NCBI RefSeq assembly: GCF_015670405.1
Contig: NZ_JADPBQ010000013.1
Span: 19,495 to 83,494, forward strand
DNA length: 64,000 nt
Direction of reading: 5' to 3'
Source of the DNA: Clostridium sp. 1001271B_151109_B4
GTDB taxonomy: Bacteria; Bacillota; Clostridia; Clostridiales; Clostridiaceae
Shown here: piece after piece, positions 17,231 through 27,579 of the stretch
Layout: each line of letters opens with the position of its first letter
How positions within the stretch are numbered: position 1 is the stretch's first letter
Translations under genes and position numbers: made by a program
Notes under the pieces: model-generated
Seen by the model: the letters and a program-made list of their open reading frames with translations, nothing else
Databases searched by the model: none
Told to the model about the DNA's origin: nothing

Positions 17231-18682
17231 ATGAAAAATTTACAAAATTTAGAACCAAAAGCGGTTTTTGAGTATTTTGAAGAGATTTCTAATATTCCAA
17301 GAGGATCAGGAAATGAAAAAGGAATAAGTGATTATTTGTTGAACTTTGGTAAAGGATTAGGTCTTGAAAGCATACAAGATGAAGCATTAAATGTTATTAT
17401 AAAGAAACCAGGTACGCTAGGATATGAAAATGCACCTACAGTAATTATTCAAGGTCATATGGATATGGTATGTGAAAAAAATAATGGCGTAGAGCATGAT
17501 TTTGAAAAAGATCCATTAAAATTAAGAATAGTTGATGATTATATATATGCAACAGATACTACATTAGGAGCAGACAATGGTATAGCAGTGGCTTATGCAA
17601 TGGCTATATTAGCCTCAAATGATATTCCACATCCACCAATAGAAGTATTATTAACTACTGATGAAGAAACAGGAATGTCAGGGGCAATGGCAATCAAGAA
17701 AGAAAATTTAAAAGGAAAGATTTTGATTAACCTTGATAATGAAGAAGAAGGGTATCTTTTAGTTAGTTGTGCAGGTGGAATAAGAAGTACAGCTACTTTA
17801 AATATAGATGAGCAAGAGATTGTTAGTAAAAAGTTAATAAAAATTAATATATCGGGGTTAAAGGGTGGTCACTCTGGTATGGATATAATTAAGGAAAGAG
17901 GAAATTCTAATAAAATCTTAGGTAGAGTACTTAAGGGATTATCAAGAGAAGTGAAATTTAATCTTGTTAGTTTAAATGGAGGATCTAAAAATAATGCTAT
18001 ACCTAGAGAGGCAGAAGCAATAATAGCTATTAATGCTAATGACGAGAATACTGCAATAGAAGTAATAAAGAATTGGAATAATATTATTGAAAATGAGTTA
18101 AGAGCACAAGATCCAGGCTTAAAAATTGAAGGATCAGTAACTGATATTAAATCATACAAAGAGTTTACAGATGAAAGTACAAAGAAAGTTGTAGATTTAC
18201 TATACATTTATCCAAATGGAATTAATACTAAGAGTACAGAAATTGAAGGATTAGTAGAAAGTTCAACTAATTTAGGAGTGTTAACTACAAAAGATGGAGT
18301 AGTAGAATTTGATTCAGCGATTAGAAGTTCAATTCCATCATTGAAAGAAGAAATAGTTTTAAGAAGTAAAACTATAGTAGAACTTTTAGGTGGAAAGTTT
18401 GAAACTACATCTGATTATCCAGGATGGGAATATGATCCTAATTCAAAAGTTAGAGATATATGTCAAAAGGTTCATAAAGATATGTATGGAAAAGAAGCAA
18501 AGATTGTTGCTATACATGCAGGAGTTGAATGTGGATTATTTAATGAAAAACTTGGTGACTTAGATATGATAAGTTTTGGTCCAAATCTTTATGATGTGCA
18601 TACTCCAGATGAACACATGAGTATCTCATCAGTTAAAAATTGTTATGAATATTTATTAGGAATATTGAAAGAAATAAAGTAA
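17231..18682 (+). CDS. pepD: Beta-Ala-His/aminoacyl-histidine dipeptidase PepD
   Basis: A cytosolic M20-family zinc dipeptidase for peptide utilisation. Metal-ligand motifs are clear: QGHMDMVCE near residue 75, LGADNG near 115, TTDEETGMSG near 142, DNEEEG near 170 and the C-terminal HAGVECG near 430. Length 483 aa is typical of PepD. GAGGAG lies 8 bp before the ATG. It is a single gene ended by the nested terminator at 18737. Confidence 0.95.
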   Translation: MKNLQNLEPKAVFEYFEEISNIPRGSGNEKGISDYLLNFGKGLGLESIQDEALNVIIKKPGTLGYENAPTVIIQGHMDMVCEKNNGVEHDFEKDPLKLRIVDDYIYATDTTLGADNGIAVAYAMAILASNDIPHPPIEVLLTTDEETGMSGAMAIKKENLKGKILINLDNEEEGYLLVSCAGGIRSTATLNIDEQEIVSKKLIKINISGLKGGHSGMDIIKERGNSNKILGRVLKGLSREVKFNLVSLNGGSKNNAIPREAEAIIAINANDENTAIEVIKNWNNIIENELRAQDPGLKIEGSVTDIKSYKEFTDESTKKVVDLLYIYPNGINTKSTEIEGLVESSTNLGVLTTKDGVVEFDSAIRSSIPSLKEEIVLRSKTIVELLGGKFETTSDYPGWEYDPNSKVRDICQKVHKDMYGKEAKIVAIHAGVECGLFNEKLGDLDMISFGPNLYDVHTPDEHMSISSVKNCYEYLLGILKEIK

Positions 18683-18736
18683 TAAAAAAAAGAATTAAAT
18701 TTAGATTTAATAAATTTAAACTTTAGAATTTATTTT

Positions 18737-18801
18737 AATGAAGACTTGTTAATTAGAAGGTGTCTATTTGACACAATACAATTAACCAGGTCTTCATTTT
18801 T
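18737..18801 (+). terminator. Three-part stacked-stem terminator of pepD
   Basis: AATGAAGACTTG (18737-18748) pairs with CAGGTCTTCATT (one G-U pair). The stem continues with TTAATT/AATTAA and is capped by the hairpin GTGTC-TATTT-GACAC. A T run follows. The spacer on to 18967 shows no other feature. Confidence 0.85.
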
Positions 18802-18967
18802 GTTATTATGAAAAATATTTTTAGTACAGTATAAGTAAAAGATTGAACTTTAATAATTTAATTTACAAACTGGTATTGGAATTAAAAGTTTTTATTATGT
18901 ATATATAAGATAAATAATGAATATATTGTAATGTAATAAGTAAAAGTTTTAGAAAGTTAGAGATGGG

Positions 18968-19777
18968 GTGGATGAGAAAGTGAGGTATACAAGGTATAAC
19001 TATAAGAAAAGTAAAAAAAATAGTGGACTTGCAAAAACTATATTATCATTTTTAGCTATGAGTGTATTTGTTGTAATCGTTGGGATAATGCTTGCTAATA
19101 TAATTGTACATTTTTTACCGTTAAATGATGCTGGTGAAACGCAAGCGAATTCTGGAACGGTAAATCAAAGTGAAAATATTGATAGCGGTGAAGCAGAAAA
19201 TGTAGTTGATAATAGTGAAGATGTTCAAACAAGTAGTGAAGTTGATAATAGTACACAAGGTCAAGAAAGTGCACAAGGAAGTATAAATACAAGTTTTATG
19301 GCAATTCAATGTGGGTATTTTGCTAATGAGGATAATGCAAAAGAGGCGTATAGCAAAGTATCAAATGGGTATGGTGCTTTTATATATAATGAATCAGATA
19401 AGTTTAAGGTAATAGCTGGATTATATACATCAGAAGAGGGGCAAACAATAATGGACACTTTAACTAGTAACGGTATAGAATGTGCTAAGGTATCATTTGA
19501 TTTAAGTTCAAGTGATAAAGTACAAAGTCAAATTGCTGGAATTTATAATGGGTATTTAAATATATTAGATATGGCATTCAAAGATGATGTAAAATCAGTA
19601 GATACATCAGATTTTAAGAAATGGGTCAAAGAACTTGATGTAATAAATGAAGGGGATAAAAGTGATGTATTAACTGAGCTTAAGAATCATATTAATGATA
19701 TGGCATCAGAAATAAAGAAAGAAGACGTAGCAAATGAAATGCAATATTTATACAAAATTTTATTAAGTTTTAGTTAA
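18968..19777 (+). CDS. SPOR-like-domain membrane protein
   Basis: A basic cytoplasmic tail (residues 1-22) is followed by one transmembrane helix (about 23-46). Then comes an acidic, Ser/Asn/Gln-rich low-complexity linker (about 50-105) and a domain starting SFMAIQCGYFANEDNAKEAY with SPOR-like strand-helix spacing (about 108-180), ending in a helical C-terminus. SPOR domains bind denuded peptidoglycan at division sites, and the location just before the maf-mre-min block fits a cell-wall or division role. The start is GTG. Assignment to SPOR rests on pattern only. Confidence 0.65.
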   Translation: MDEKVRYTRYNYKKSKKNSGLAKTILSFLAMSVFVVIVGIMLANIIVHFLPLNDAGETQANSGTVNQSENIDSGEAENVVDNSEDVQTSSEVDNSTQGQESAQGSINTSFMAIQCGYFANEDNAKEAYSKVSNGYGAFIYNESDKFKVIAGLYTSEEGQTIMDTLTSNGIECAKVSFDLSSSDKVQSQIAGIYNGYLNILDMAFKDDVKSVDTSDFKKWVKELDVINEGDKSDVLTELKNHINDMASEIKKEDVANEMQYLYKILLSFS

Positions 19778-19871
19778 TTAAAAAAATAATGACATTAAAT
19801 ATCAATAATTGTAAAAAAATTAAGAAAATCTTAAGGGAATATATATAATATTCTACAAAAAATTCATATAT

Positions 19872-19960
19872 AAAAAGAGGAAAGTGCTTGTTTGAACATC
19901 TATTAAGTGATAAACTATATTAGAAAAAAGATAGGTGGCAAGTGTTTTACCTCTTTTTTT
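19872..19960 (+). other. Nested long hairpin with T tail (terminator or small RNA)
   Basis: AAAAAGAGG (19872-19880) pairs with CCTCTTTTT (19950-19958). The stem continues AAGTGCTTG with CAAGTGTTT through three G-U pairs, and an inner helix CATCTAT/ATAGGTG sits in the loop. The G-U pairs work only for + strand RNA. A smaller hairpin TTAAGA-AAA-TCTTAA lies just upstream (19820-19834). It ends the SPOR-like gene or gives a small RNA ahead of maf. Confidence 0.6.
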
Positions 19961-20050
19961 ATTATGTTTAAATTAAATTTTAAAGTCAAGTGTAAGACTA
20001 ACGTTTAATTGGGAATAATAAATAATAAATAACTGTAGGATGTGATATGT

Positions 20051-20617
20051 TTGAAGTTTATATTAGCATCTGCTTCGGATCGTAGAAAAGAATTATTATC
20101 AAGAATAATAAGTGATTTTGAAGTAAGGATTAGTGACTTTGATGAGGAGACAGTAGCGGTTAGTAAAAACATTGAGAAATATGTTAAAACACTCGCAGAA
20201 GGAAAAGCTAAATCAGTAGCATTAAATTGTACTAATGATTCTATAATAATAGGGGCAGATACAATTGTTGTTATAGATGATAATATACTTGGAAAACCGA
20301 AGGATAAAGATGATGCGTTTAGAATGCTTAAATTATTAGGCAATAATGTTCATAAGGTTTATTCAGGAGTTGCAGTTATTAACAATGAAAAGCAAGTAAT
20401 GGAAAGTGAATGTCTTTATACAGAAGTTTATTTTTCGGAACTTTCAGATGAGGAAATATGGAGATACATAGAAACAGGAGAATGTTTAGATAAAGCAGGA
20501 GCCTATGGAATTCAAGGTTATGGTGGAGTATTTGTTGAAAAAATAAATGGCTGTTACTATAATGTAGTAGGACTTCCACTAAACTTATTAAACAAGATGA
20601 TAAAGAATGTTTTATAA
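20051..20617 (+). CDS. maf: Maf nucleotide pyrophosphatase
   Basis: A house-cleaning nucleoside triphosphate pyrophosphatase of the Maf/HAM1-like fold, linked to septum control. The N-terminal FILASASDRRKELL and the central GADTIVVIDDNILGKPKD are diagnostic, with AGAYGIQGYGG later. I start it at TTG 20051, giving MKFILAS, because the GGA ribosome binding site (20038-20040) is ten bases upstream. The alternative GTG at 20042 lies only one base after that site. It is first in the maf-radC-mreBCD run. There is a 40-bp gap to radC. Confidence 0.93.
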   Translation: MKFILASASDRRKELLSRIISDFEVRISDFDEETVAVSKNIEKYVKTLAEGKAKSVALNCTNDSIIIGADTIVVIDDNILGKPKDKDDAFRMLKLLGNNVHKVYSGVAVINNEKQVMESECLYTEVYFSELSDEEIWRYIETGECLDKAGAYGIQGYGGVFVEKINGCYYNVVGLPLNLLNKMIKNVL

Positions 20618-20657
20618 TTAGGGGGAATGGGTATATTATTACTTATAAGGAGTATTT

Positions 20658-21347
20658 ATGACGAATAATATTAGGGTAAATGATATACCATTAAATGAGA
20701 GACCTATGGAGAAGTTACTTCAATTTGGAGTTGATACTTTATCTAATGAGGAGCTTTTAGCTATATTATTAAGAACTGGTACAAAGGGAGAAAATGTCAT
20801 AGCTTTAAGCAGGAGATTGCTTGCTGAGCTTGATGGATTAGACGGACTTTTAAATGTAAGTTATGAGGAAGCAAGTAAAATTAAAGGTATTAAAAAAGTG
20901 AAATCTTGCCAAATAATTGCCATGATGGAGTTAGTTAATAGGATTAGAACTTTTAAATCTCAAAAAGAGATAGTTAGAATTTCATCACCTAAGGATATCG
21001 CAACATTATTAATTAATGAAATGGTTAATTTAAAGCAAGAAGTATTTAAATTGATTTTATTAAATACAAAAAATATTGTGATAGGAACTAAAGATATATT
21101 TAAAGGAACATTGAACTCATCTATAGTTCATCCAAGGGAAGTTTTTAAGGAAGCAATTCAAAGAGGAAGTGCAAATGTAATAGTTTGTCACAATCATCCA
21201 TCAGGAGATCCCAATCCTAGTAAGGAAGACATTGATATCACTATTAGATTAAAAGAATGCGGAAATATTATAGGAATTGGATTGTTAGATCATATTATAA
21301 TTGGTAATAATAAATATGTTAGTTTAAAAGAAAAAGGAATTATATAA
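20658..21347 (+). CDS. radC: RadC-family JAB/MPN-domain protein
   Basis: 229 aa with an N-terminal helix-hairpin-helix region (about 40-75, [15 protein letters not shown]). A JAMM metal-binding domain carries [14 protein letters not shown] near residues 178-191. Despite its name, no repair function is established for the family. It lies between maf and mreB, the conserved Firmicute order. Its ATG follows AAGGAG. Confidence 0.95.
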   Translation: MTNNIRVNDIPLNERPMEKLLQFGVDTLSNEELLAILLRTGTKGENVIALSRRLLAELDGLDGLLNVSYEEASKIKGIKKVKSCQIIAMMELVNRIRTFKSQKEIVRISSPKDIATLLINEMVNLKQEVFKLILLNTKNIVIGTKDIFKGTLNSSIVHPREVFKEAIQRGSANVIVCHNHPSGDPNPSKEDIDITIRLKECGNIIGIGLLDHIIIGNNKYVSLKEKGII

Positions 21348-21364
21348 TCGAAAGGGGAATTCAT

Positions 21365-22384
21365 ATGGGATTTTTCAGTAGTAATAAAGATATGGGAATA
21401 GATTTAGGAACAGCTAATACACTTGTTTTTGTAAAAGGAAAAGGGATAGTATTAAGCGAACCTTCAGTTGTAGCTATAAATAGTAATACAAGAAGACCTT
21501 TAGCAGTTGGGCAAGAAGCAAAGCTTATGATTGGTAGAACACCAGGGAACATTGTAGCAATAAGACCACTTAAAGATGGTGTAATTGCAGATTTTGAAGT
21601 TGCACAAACTATGCTTAAAAAGTTAATTGAAAAAGTAACAAGCAAAAGTGCATTTACAAGTCCAAGAATTATAGTATGTTATCCATCAGGTGTTACTGAA
21701 GTTGAAAGAAGAGCTATAGAAGAGGCGGCTAAATTTGCAGGAGCAAGAGATGTAGTTTTAATGGAAGAGCCAATGGCAGCAGCAATTGGAGCAGGGCTTC
21801 CAGTTGGAGAACCAACAGGTAGCATGATTGTTGATATTGGTGGTGGAACTACAGAAGTTGCTATTATTTCTTTAGGAGGAATAGTAACTAGCAAATCATT
21901 AAGAGTTGCTGGTGATGAGTTAGATCAAGCAATAATAGCTTATGTTAAAAAAGAATTTAGCTTAATGATAGGTGAAAGAACTGCTGAACAAATTAAGATG
22001 GAATTAGGGTCAGCTTATAAGATTGATGAAGAAAATGCATCAATGGATATTAAGGGAAGAGATATGATAACAGGACTTCCAAAGATAGTGACAATAACTG
22101 AAGATCAAATAAGAGAAGCATTAAAAGAACCAGTTTATGCAATTATTGAGTCTATTAAAACTACTTTAGAAAAGACTCCGCCTGAATTATCTGCGGATAT
22201 AATGGAAAAGGGAATAATGCTAGCTGGTGGAGGAGCTTTATTAAAGGGACTGGATAAATTAATAAACCACGAAACAAATATGCCTGTTCATATCGCTGAA
22301 ACGCCATTAGATTGTGTTGTTTTAGGTGCAGGTAAAGCACTAGATAATTTTGATGAATTAAGCAAAACTCAAAGAGGTCAATAA
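21365..22384 (+). CDS. mreB: Rod shape-determining protein MreB
   Basis: A bacterial actin that organises lateral wall synthesis. Actin-fold nucleotide motifs are visible: [12 protein letters not shown] near residues 11-22, [13 protein letters not shown] near 155-167 and AGGGALLKG near 288. Length 339 aa is standard. GAAAGGGG precedes the ATG. The stop codon overlaps the mreC start (ATAATGA), so translation of the two is coupled. Confidence 0.98.
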   Translation: MGFFSSNKDMGIDLGTANTLVFVKGKGIVLSEPSVVAINSNTRRPLAVGQEAKLMIGRTPGNIVAIRPLKDGVIADFEVAQTMLKKLIEKVTSKSAFTSPRIIVCYPSGVTEVERRAIEEAAKFAGARDVVLMEEPMAAAIGAGLPVGEPTGSMIVDIGGGTTEVAIISLGGIVTSKSLRVAGDELDQAIIAYVKKEFSLMIGERTAEQIKMELGSAYKIDEENASMDIKGRDMITGLPKIVTITEDQIREALKEPVYAIIESIKTTLEKTPPELSADIMEKGIMLAGGGALLKGLDKLINHETNMPVHIAETPLDCVVLGAGKALDNFDELSKTQRGQ

Positions 22385-23226
22385 TGAAACCTTTTAAAAA
22401 CAAACTGGCAGTAACTATAGTGGTACTGTCAGTTGCCTTTTTTGGGATAATTGTATTTAGTATAAAGAGCAATTCAAATATTATATCTAGTGGTGTTGGT
22501 GGTGTTATTAGTCCATTACAAAAGATTGTTTATACAATAAATGAAAAAGTAAAGGGTTCCTTTGATTTTTTTATTAACTTTTCTAATGTAAAAAAGGAAA
22601 ATGAAGAGCTTATAGCAAAAAATGCTGAACTTGAAAATAAATTAATAGAATACGAAAGAATGAAAGATGAAAATACAAGATTGAGAGAAATGTTCGATTA
22701 TTCACAAGCTGATGAAAATTATGATTATTTAGGATGTAATATCATTGGCTATAGTGGAGGAAATATCTCTAATGGATATATAATCGATAAAGGAACTAAA
22801 GATGGAATTGAAAAGGATATGGTGGTAATGACACCTGCCGGATTAGTTGGAAAAGTAACAAAGGCATCTTCAAGTTTTGCTATTGTTCAAACTATTTTAA
22901 ATGAAAATATTGCAGTAGCAGCTATGGTTGAAAGTACTGATGAAACAACGGGGATTTTACAAGGTATAACAGATAGTAAAAATAAAAAATTAACTGAATT
23001 ATCTAATATTCCAATTGATTCCGCAATTAAAGAAGGAGATATAATATTGACTTCTGGATTAGGGGAAATGTATCCTAAGGAAATTAGAATTGGAGAAGTT
23101 GTTTCAATAGAAGTAGATAATGTAGGAATTATGAAGAGAGCGGTAGTTAAGCCATATGTAGACTTTAATAAGCTTGAAGAGTTGTTTGTCGTTGTTCCAA
23201 AAGAAAAGGTTGATATTGGAGAATAG
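22384..23226 (+). CDS. mreC: Rod shape-determining protein MreC
   Basis: A bitopic elongasome scaffold. One N-terminal transmembrane helix (about 7-28) is followed by a coiled coil (about 60-100) and the beta-rich MreC domain (IIGYSGGNISNGYIIDKG, near residue 120, onwards). The 280-aa length is normal. It overlaps mreB at its start and is followed closely by mreD. Confidence 0.96.
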   Translation: MKPFKNKLAVTIVVLSVAFFGIIVFSIKSNSNIISSGVGGVISPLQKIVYTINEKVKGSFDFFINFSNVKKENEELIAKNAELENKLIEYERMKDENTRLREMFDYSQADENYDYLGCNIIGYSGGNISNGYIIDKGTKDGIEKDMVVMTPAGLVGKVTKASSSFAIVQTILNENIAVAAMVESTDETTGILQGITDSKNKKLTELSNIPIDSAIKEGDIILTSGLGEMYPKEIRIGEVVSIEVDNVGIMKRAVVKPYVDFNKLEELFVVVPKEKVDIGE

Positions 23227-23230
23227 AGTT

Positions 23231-23719
23231 ATGAAGAGGATATATTTAATAATTATATTAATACTATTATTGATTATAGATAATACTTTATTACCTAGCT
23301 ATTCTATCGCAGGAGCCTTTCCAAGTCTTTTATTTGTATTTTCTATGGCATATTCTGTTATTACAGGAAAAAAAGAAGCTGTTTTTATTGGAATAGTAAG
23401 TGGGTTTCTTCAAGATTTATTTTTCTTTTCAGGGTTTGGAGTTAATTTATTTCTAAATACTTTATTATGTCTTTTATGTGCTAAAGTTGGAGAAAGTATA
23501 TTTAAGGAAAATAGAATTGTTCCAGTATTAATAGCGTTATTTGTTTCAACTTTAAAGGTTTTAGGGGTAGTTATAATATTTAAGTTATTTGCCGTAAGTA
23601 TTGATATGAAAGTAGCTTTGTTATCGGCAGTATTAAATACTATTTGTATGATGCTTTTCTATAGATTTATTTTAAATATGTTAGATAAATATTTAGATAG
23701 AAATACATGGAGGTTTTAA
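23231..23719 (+). CDS. mreD: Rod shape-determining protein MreD
   Basis: A 162-aa polytopic membrane protein with about five hydrophobic helices, starting MKRIYLIIILILLLIIDN. The small size and place after mreC identify it. An in-frame ATG at 23174 lies inside mreC and would add charged residues without a ribosome site, so I use ATG 23231. Its TAA overlaps the PBP2 start by one base. Confidence 0.93.
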   Translation: MKRIYLIIILILLLIIDNTLLPSYSIAGAFPSLLFVFSMAYSVITGKKEAVFIGIVSGFLQDLFFFSGFGVNLFLNTLLCLLCAKVGESIFKENRIVPVLIALFVSTLKVLGVVIIFKLFAVSIDMKVALLSAVLNTICMMLFYRFILNMLDKYLDRNTWRF

Positions 23720-26688
23720 TGGTAGTAAATAAACCTAAAAAAAAGAAAAAGAATTCTAGATACTCTGTTTTATATATAATTATGTTTATAATTATGGGGA
23801 CTATAGTAGCAAAATTATTATATTTACAAGTTTATAAGCATGATGACTATAAAGAAAAAGCTGATGTAAGTTCAACTAAGTTTATTTCTGAGGAAGCACC
23901 AAGAGGAAACATTTATGATTCTGATGGAAATATAATAGCGACTAATAAACAAACATATGCATTAACATATATGGAAACTATTGAATCAACTAAAGCCTTT
24001 TACAAAACTATGGACAAGATATTTGAAATCTTGGAAGAAAATGGAGAAGAATTTCAAGATGATTTAGCCCTTAAAGTTGATGAGAGTGGCAATATATATT
24101 TTGAGTTTAAGGCAGATAGTGAATCAGCTAGAAGAACATTAGAAATAAGATTTAAACGTGATAGAGGATTGAATGAAGATATAGAAACAGAACTTTTTGA
24201 AAATCAAGAAGGCGACTATACAGATGAACAAATAAATCAAGTTAATGATAAGCTTATGGAAATATCGGCAGAGGATACATTCTATTATATGGTAGAATCT
24301 TATGGTTTATATAAGTTATTATTACCAGAAGGATATACTTCTGATGAGGCAACAGCAATGGCTAAAAAGTATAAAGATGCAACTGGCCAGGAAATATTAG
24401 ATGATTTATTAAAAGAATACTCAATTCAAGATATTAGAAGATATATTGTTATAAAAGATGCTATAAAAATGGGAAGCTATAGTGGTTATTCTAATATTAC
24501 AATAGCAAGTAATATCGCTAGAGAAACTGCATTTATAGTATATCAAGAACTGAATAATTTACCGGGAATTAATGTTACTTTAAAACCAGTTAGATACTAT
24601 CCATATGGTACATTAGCATCAGCTGTAGTTGGATATGTTTCTTCTATTAGTAGTTCGCAAAGTGAAAGCTATGAATTAAGAGGTTATGATGTATCAACTG
24701 ATTTAATTGGTGTATCAGGAATAGAATCCGCTTTTGAGGACCAATTAAAAGGTACAAAAGGTGGAACTACTGTTAAGGTAAATTCACAAGGTAGAACAAC
24801 AGAAGAATTATTTAAATTAGAATCTTATCAAGGAAATAATGTACACTTAACCATAGATAAGGATGTTCAATATGCAGCTCAAGCAGCATTAGAGGACCAA
24901 ATACTTACATTGCAGTCAGAGGGATTAACGAGTGCTACTAGAGGTGCTGTAGTTGCAATAGAAGTTAATACAGGAAGAGTAATTGCCATGGCAAGTTATC
25001 CGTATTTCGATCCTAATGATTTTGCAATTCCAAGTGAATTAAGTACAGAAAAATATAATGAATACTTTAATCCAGACTATGAGAGTTTTGGAACACAACA
25101 TATTCAAAGCACAGGGGCAACAGGAACTTTAGATGAACTTTTTAAAGTAAATGAAGATACTGGTGTTAGAGAAGATACTTATGATATTTATCCAAGAGCT
25201 ATGTTTAATTATGCAACTCAAGGATTAGTAGTACCAGGGTCAACATTTAAGCCGTTAACAGCTTTAGCAGGATTGATGGATGGAGCAATAAGTGAAAGTG
25301 ATACTGTTAATGACGTAGGGATTTGGAGTAGTGATTATACAGGAAGTCAAACTCTTGAAAACTTCCAAAAGACAGGTCATGGAATTACAGATGTTAGAAA
25401 AGCACTTGAAGTTTCTTCAAATTATTTCTTTTATGAAACTGCAATTAGATTATATATAAAGAATGGCGGAGATGTTGATGCCCTTGATTCTATTGCTCGT
25501 TATGCATGGAAATTTGGATTAGGAGTAGAACAAGGGAAAAGTGCTTCAACTGGAATTCAAATTTATGAAAACTTTGGGCAAACATATAATTTTGTATCAT
25601 GGAGAAAGAGTTTATCAGAAAATGCAAAGTATACTATAGTACCAGCTCTTGAGGCTGGTAATTATGAAAATACTTATTTCTTTGTTCCTTTTGATATAAA
25701 AGATATTAGTACTGATCCAGATGAATTAAAAACATTAAAAACTAATTTAAAAAATAATATTAAAGAAACTTTATTAAAAGTTGGAACTGATGAACAAGTT
25801 AGTGGGCAGACAGAATATGCTAATAGTATAATTGATATGGTTAAGGAAATAATGAATGTATCAGATAGATATAAAGAAAATTTAGCTGATGCAGGATTAG
25901 AATATTCTGAAAAAGTTGTTAATGAACAAGCTAGAACAGTATCAAATGCAATTTCTTATTTTATTGTTAACCAAAGTTCTGAAATAAGATCACCAATAAA
26001 TATAGTTCAAGATGGTATTGGTCAAAGTATGAATGCATTTACACCATTACAAATGGCGAATTATATTGCTACTTTAGCTAATGGAGGCACAAGATATAAA
26101 GTATCAATAGTTGATAAAATAACATCGCCTGATGGAGAAATTATTCAAGAATATACTCCAGAGGTATTAGATCAAATTGATATTCCATCAGATGTGCTAC
26201 AAGCTATAAAAGAAGGGATGAGAAGAGTTAATACTTCAACATCAAATGCAACTGCTTATGCATTATTTTCTAATTTTCCTATAGAAGTTGCTGGTAAAAC
26301 TGGTACAGCTGACTTTGGTACACAAGAACAATATGATTACCAAGGAAGAAAGGCATATGCAAACTATATAAGTTTTGCACCTATGGATAATCCTGAAATT
26401 GCAATATTCTCTACTATTTATGATGGTAATAGGGGAGCTAATAGTGCATTTGTTCATAAGGCGATATATGAAGCTTATTTTAAGGATAAATTATTACAAA
26501 TTAATCCGAATTATGCATCTATATCAGCAACTTTCCAAAAATATGTTATTGGAGCTCCAGCAGACAATAAAGAAGGATCAGAAACTGAGGAAGAATCTAC
26601 AATTGAAAATATAGAAGATTTAGGTACGACTGAGGAAAGTGGTCAAGAATTAAATATACCTGTTGAAAATGGAGCGGGTGCAGATTAA
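23719..26688 (+). CDS. mrdA: Penicillin-binding protein 2 (elongasome transpeptidase)
   Basis: A class B PBP that cross-links peptidoglycan with RodA and MreBCD. An N-terminal transmembrane helix (about 16-37) follows a lysine-rich tail. The dimerisation domain carries APRGNIYD near 64. The transpeptidase motifs are S508-T-F-K, S566-S-N and K860-T-G-T-A. The spacing between SxN and KTG is about 290 residues, far more than usual, because of a helical insertion. I start at ATG 23719 because GGAGG (23709-23713) is five bases upstream, whereas the in-frame ATG at 23707 overlaps that site. The C-terminus is acidic low complexity. Confidence 0.94.
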   Translation: MVVNKPKKKKKNSRYSVLYIIMFIIMGTIVAKLLYLQVYKHDDYKEKADVSSTKFISEEAPRGNIYDSDGNIIATNKQTYALTYMETIESTKAFYKTMDKIFEILEENGEEFQDDLALKVDESGNIYFEFKADSESARRTLEIRFKRDRGLNEDIETELFENQEGDYTDEQINQVNDKLMEISAEDTFYYMVESYGLYKLLLPEGYTSDEATAMAKKYKDATGQEILDDLLKEYSIQDIRRYIVIKDAIKMGSYSGYSNITIASNIARETAFIVYQELNNLPGINVTLKPVRYYPYGTLASAVVGYVSSISSSQSESYELRGYDVSTDLIGVSGIESAFEDQLKGTKGGTTVKVNSQGRTTEELFKLESYQGNNVHLTIDKDVQYAAQAALEDQILTLQSEGLTSATRGAVVAIEVNTGRVIAMASYPYFDPNDFAIPSELSTEKYNEYFNPDYESFGTQHIQSTGATGTLDELFKVNEDTGVREDTYDIYPRAMFNYATQGLVVPGSTFKPLTALAGLMDGAISESDTVNDVGIWSSDYTGSQTLENFQKTGHGITDVRKALEVSSNYFFYETAIRLYIKNGGDVDALDSIARYAWKFGLGVEQGKSASTGIQIYENFGQTYNFVSWRKSLSENAKYTIVPALEAGNYENTYFFVPFDIKDISTDPDELKTLKTNLKNNIKETLLKVGTDEQVSGQTEYANSIIDMVKEIMNVSDRYKENLADAGLEYSEKVVNEQARTVSNAISYFIVNQSSEIRSPINIVQDGIGQSMNAFTPLQMANYIATLANGGTRYKVSIVDKITSPDGEIIQEYTPEVLDQIDIPSDVLQAIKEGMRRVNTSTSNATAYALFSNFPIEVAGKTGTADFGTQEQYDYQGRKAYANYISFAPMDNPEIAIFSTIYDGNRGANSAFVHKAIYEAYFKDKLLQINPNYASISATFQKYVIGAPADNKEGSETEEESTIENIEDLGTTEESGQELNIPVENGAGAD

Positions 26689-26690
26689 GC

Positions 26691-26722
26691 AAGAGAGCCT
26701 TTAAATAGGTTCTCTTTTTTGT
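26691..26722 (+). terminator. Terminator after PBP2 gene
   Basis: AAGAGAGCCT pairs with AGGTTCTCTT around TTAAAT and is followed by a T run. It separates the mre-PBP2 operon from minCDE, which therefore probably has its own promoter in 26723-26900. A TATAAT at 26869-26874 is a candidate -10, but no good -35 is seen. Confidence 0.85.
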
Positions 26723-26913
26723 GAAAAATTTGTTGTTTCAATTTATTTTCTTTACTTAAAAGAGTAGTTATTTTAAAATAAACAATGATCATTGGTAAAA
26801 TAAGTGATATTTTACAGGAAAATTACAGCACTTTGAAGCTGATTATGTTTTTAATTGTTGTTATATGATATAATTAATATTAAAGTGAGTTATTAATTGG
26901 TGGAGGATTGCCA

Positions 26914-27564
26914 ATGAAAGATGATAGAATACAAATAAAAGGGAATAAAGATGGTGTGAATGTTACTATTGATATAGAAAAATTTATATGTTTCGATGAT
27001 ATGCTTGAAGTATTAGTATCTAGGTTATCAGTTAATAAAGGCTTTTACAAAAATTCAATATTAAAAATTATATCTAATTTTGAACATATTAGTAACTCTG
27101 ATATAAGCAAATTAAAGAATGAATTATTTCAAAAAATAAATATAAAAGATTGTGTTTTTGATGATATTAGTAAGAAAAAAGAAGAAAGCAATAATATTAA
27201 AGTTTTTAATGGAATTAATGAAGGAAAAACTAAATTTATCAAGAAAACAATAAGGAGTGGACAATTAGTTGATTATCCCGGCAATATTATTATAATAGGA
27301 GATATAAATAATGGTGCAGAGGTATCAGCAGGTGGAAATATTATAGTTCTTGGAAGTATAAGGGGGCATGTTAAGGCTAGGACTGGTGGAAATAAAAAAT
27401 CTATAATAGCTGCATTTTCAATGCAACCAGAATTAATGCAAATATCAGATATACTTACCGTACCACCAGATGATGGTATTAAGCCATCTTATCCAGAAGT
27501 TGCAAAGATAAAAGATGGTTACATAGTAGTAGAGCCATACTTACCAAATAAATATATTTACTAA
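26914..27564 (+). CDS. minC: Septum site-determining protein MinC
   Basis: An FtsZ polymerisation inhibitor that blocks division at the poles. A weakly conserved N-terminal domain (1-100) is followed by the beta-helical C-terminal domain (about 110-217). That domain has the repeated glycine turns GDINNGAEVSAGGNIIVLGS and GHVKARTGG, which bind MinD. GGAGG at 26902-26906 is seven bases before ATG 26914, which I prefer over the TTG at 26908. It is first in minCDE, 15 bp before minD. Confidence 0.95.
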   Translation: MKDDRIQIKGNKDGVNVTIDIEKFICFDDMLEVLVSRLSVNKGFYKNSILKIISNFEHISNSDISKLKNELFQKINIKDCVFDDISKKKEESNNIKVFNGINEGKTKFIKKTIRSGQLVDYPGNIIIIGDINNGAEVSAGGNIIVLGSIRGHVKARTGGNKKSIIAAFSMQPELMQISDILTVPPDDGIKPSYPEVAKIKDGYIVVEPYLPNKYIY

Positions 27565-27579
27565 AGTGGAGGGATTGAC

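Noticed and set aside
23174-23230. Longer MreD starting inside mreC
   Set aside because: The extra residues are charged and overlap mreC in another frame. ATG 23231 gives the canonical hydrophobic start.
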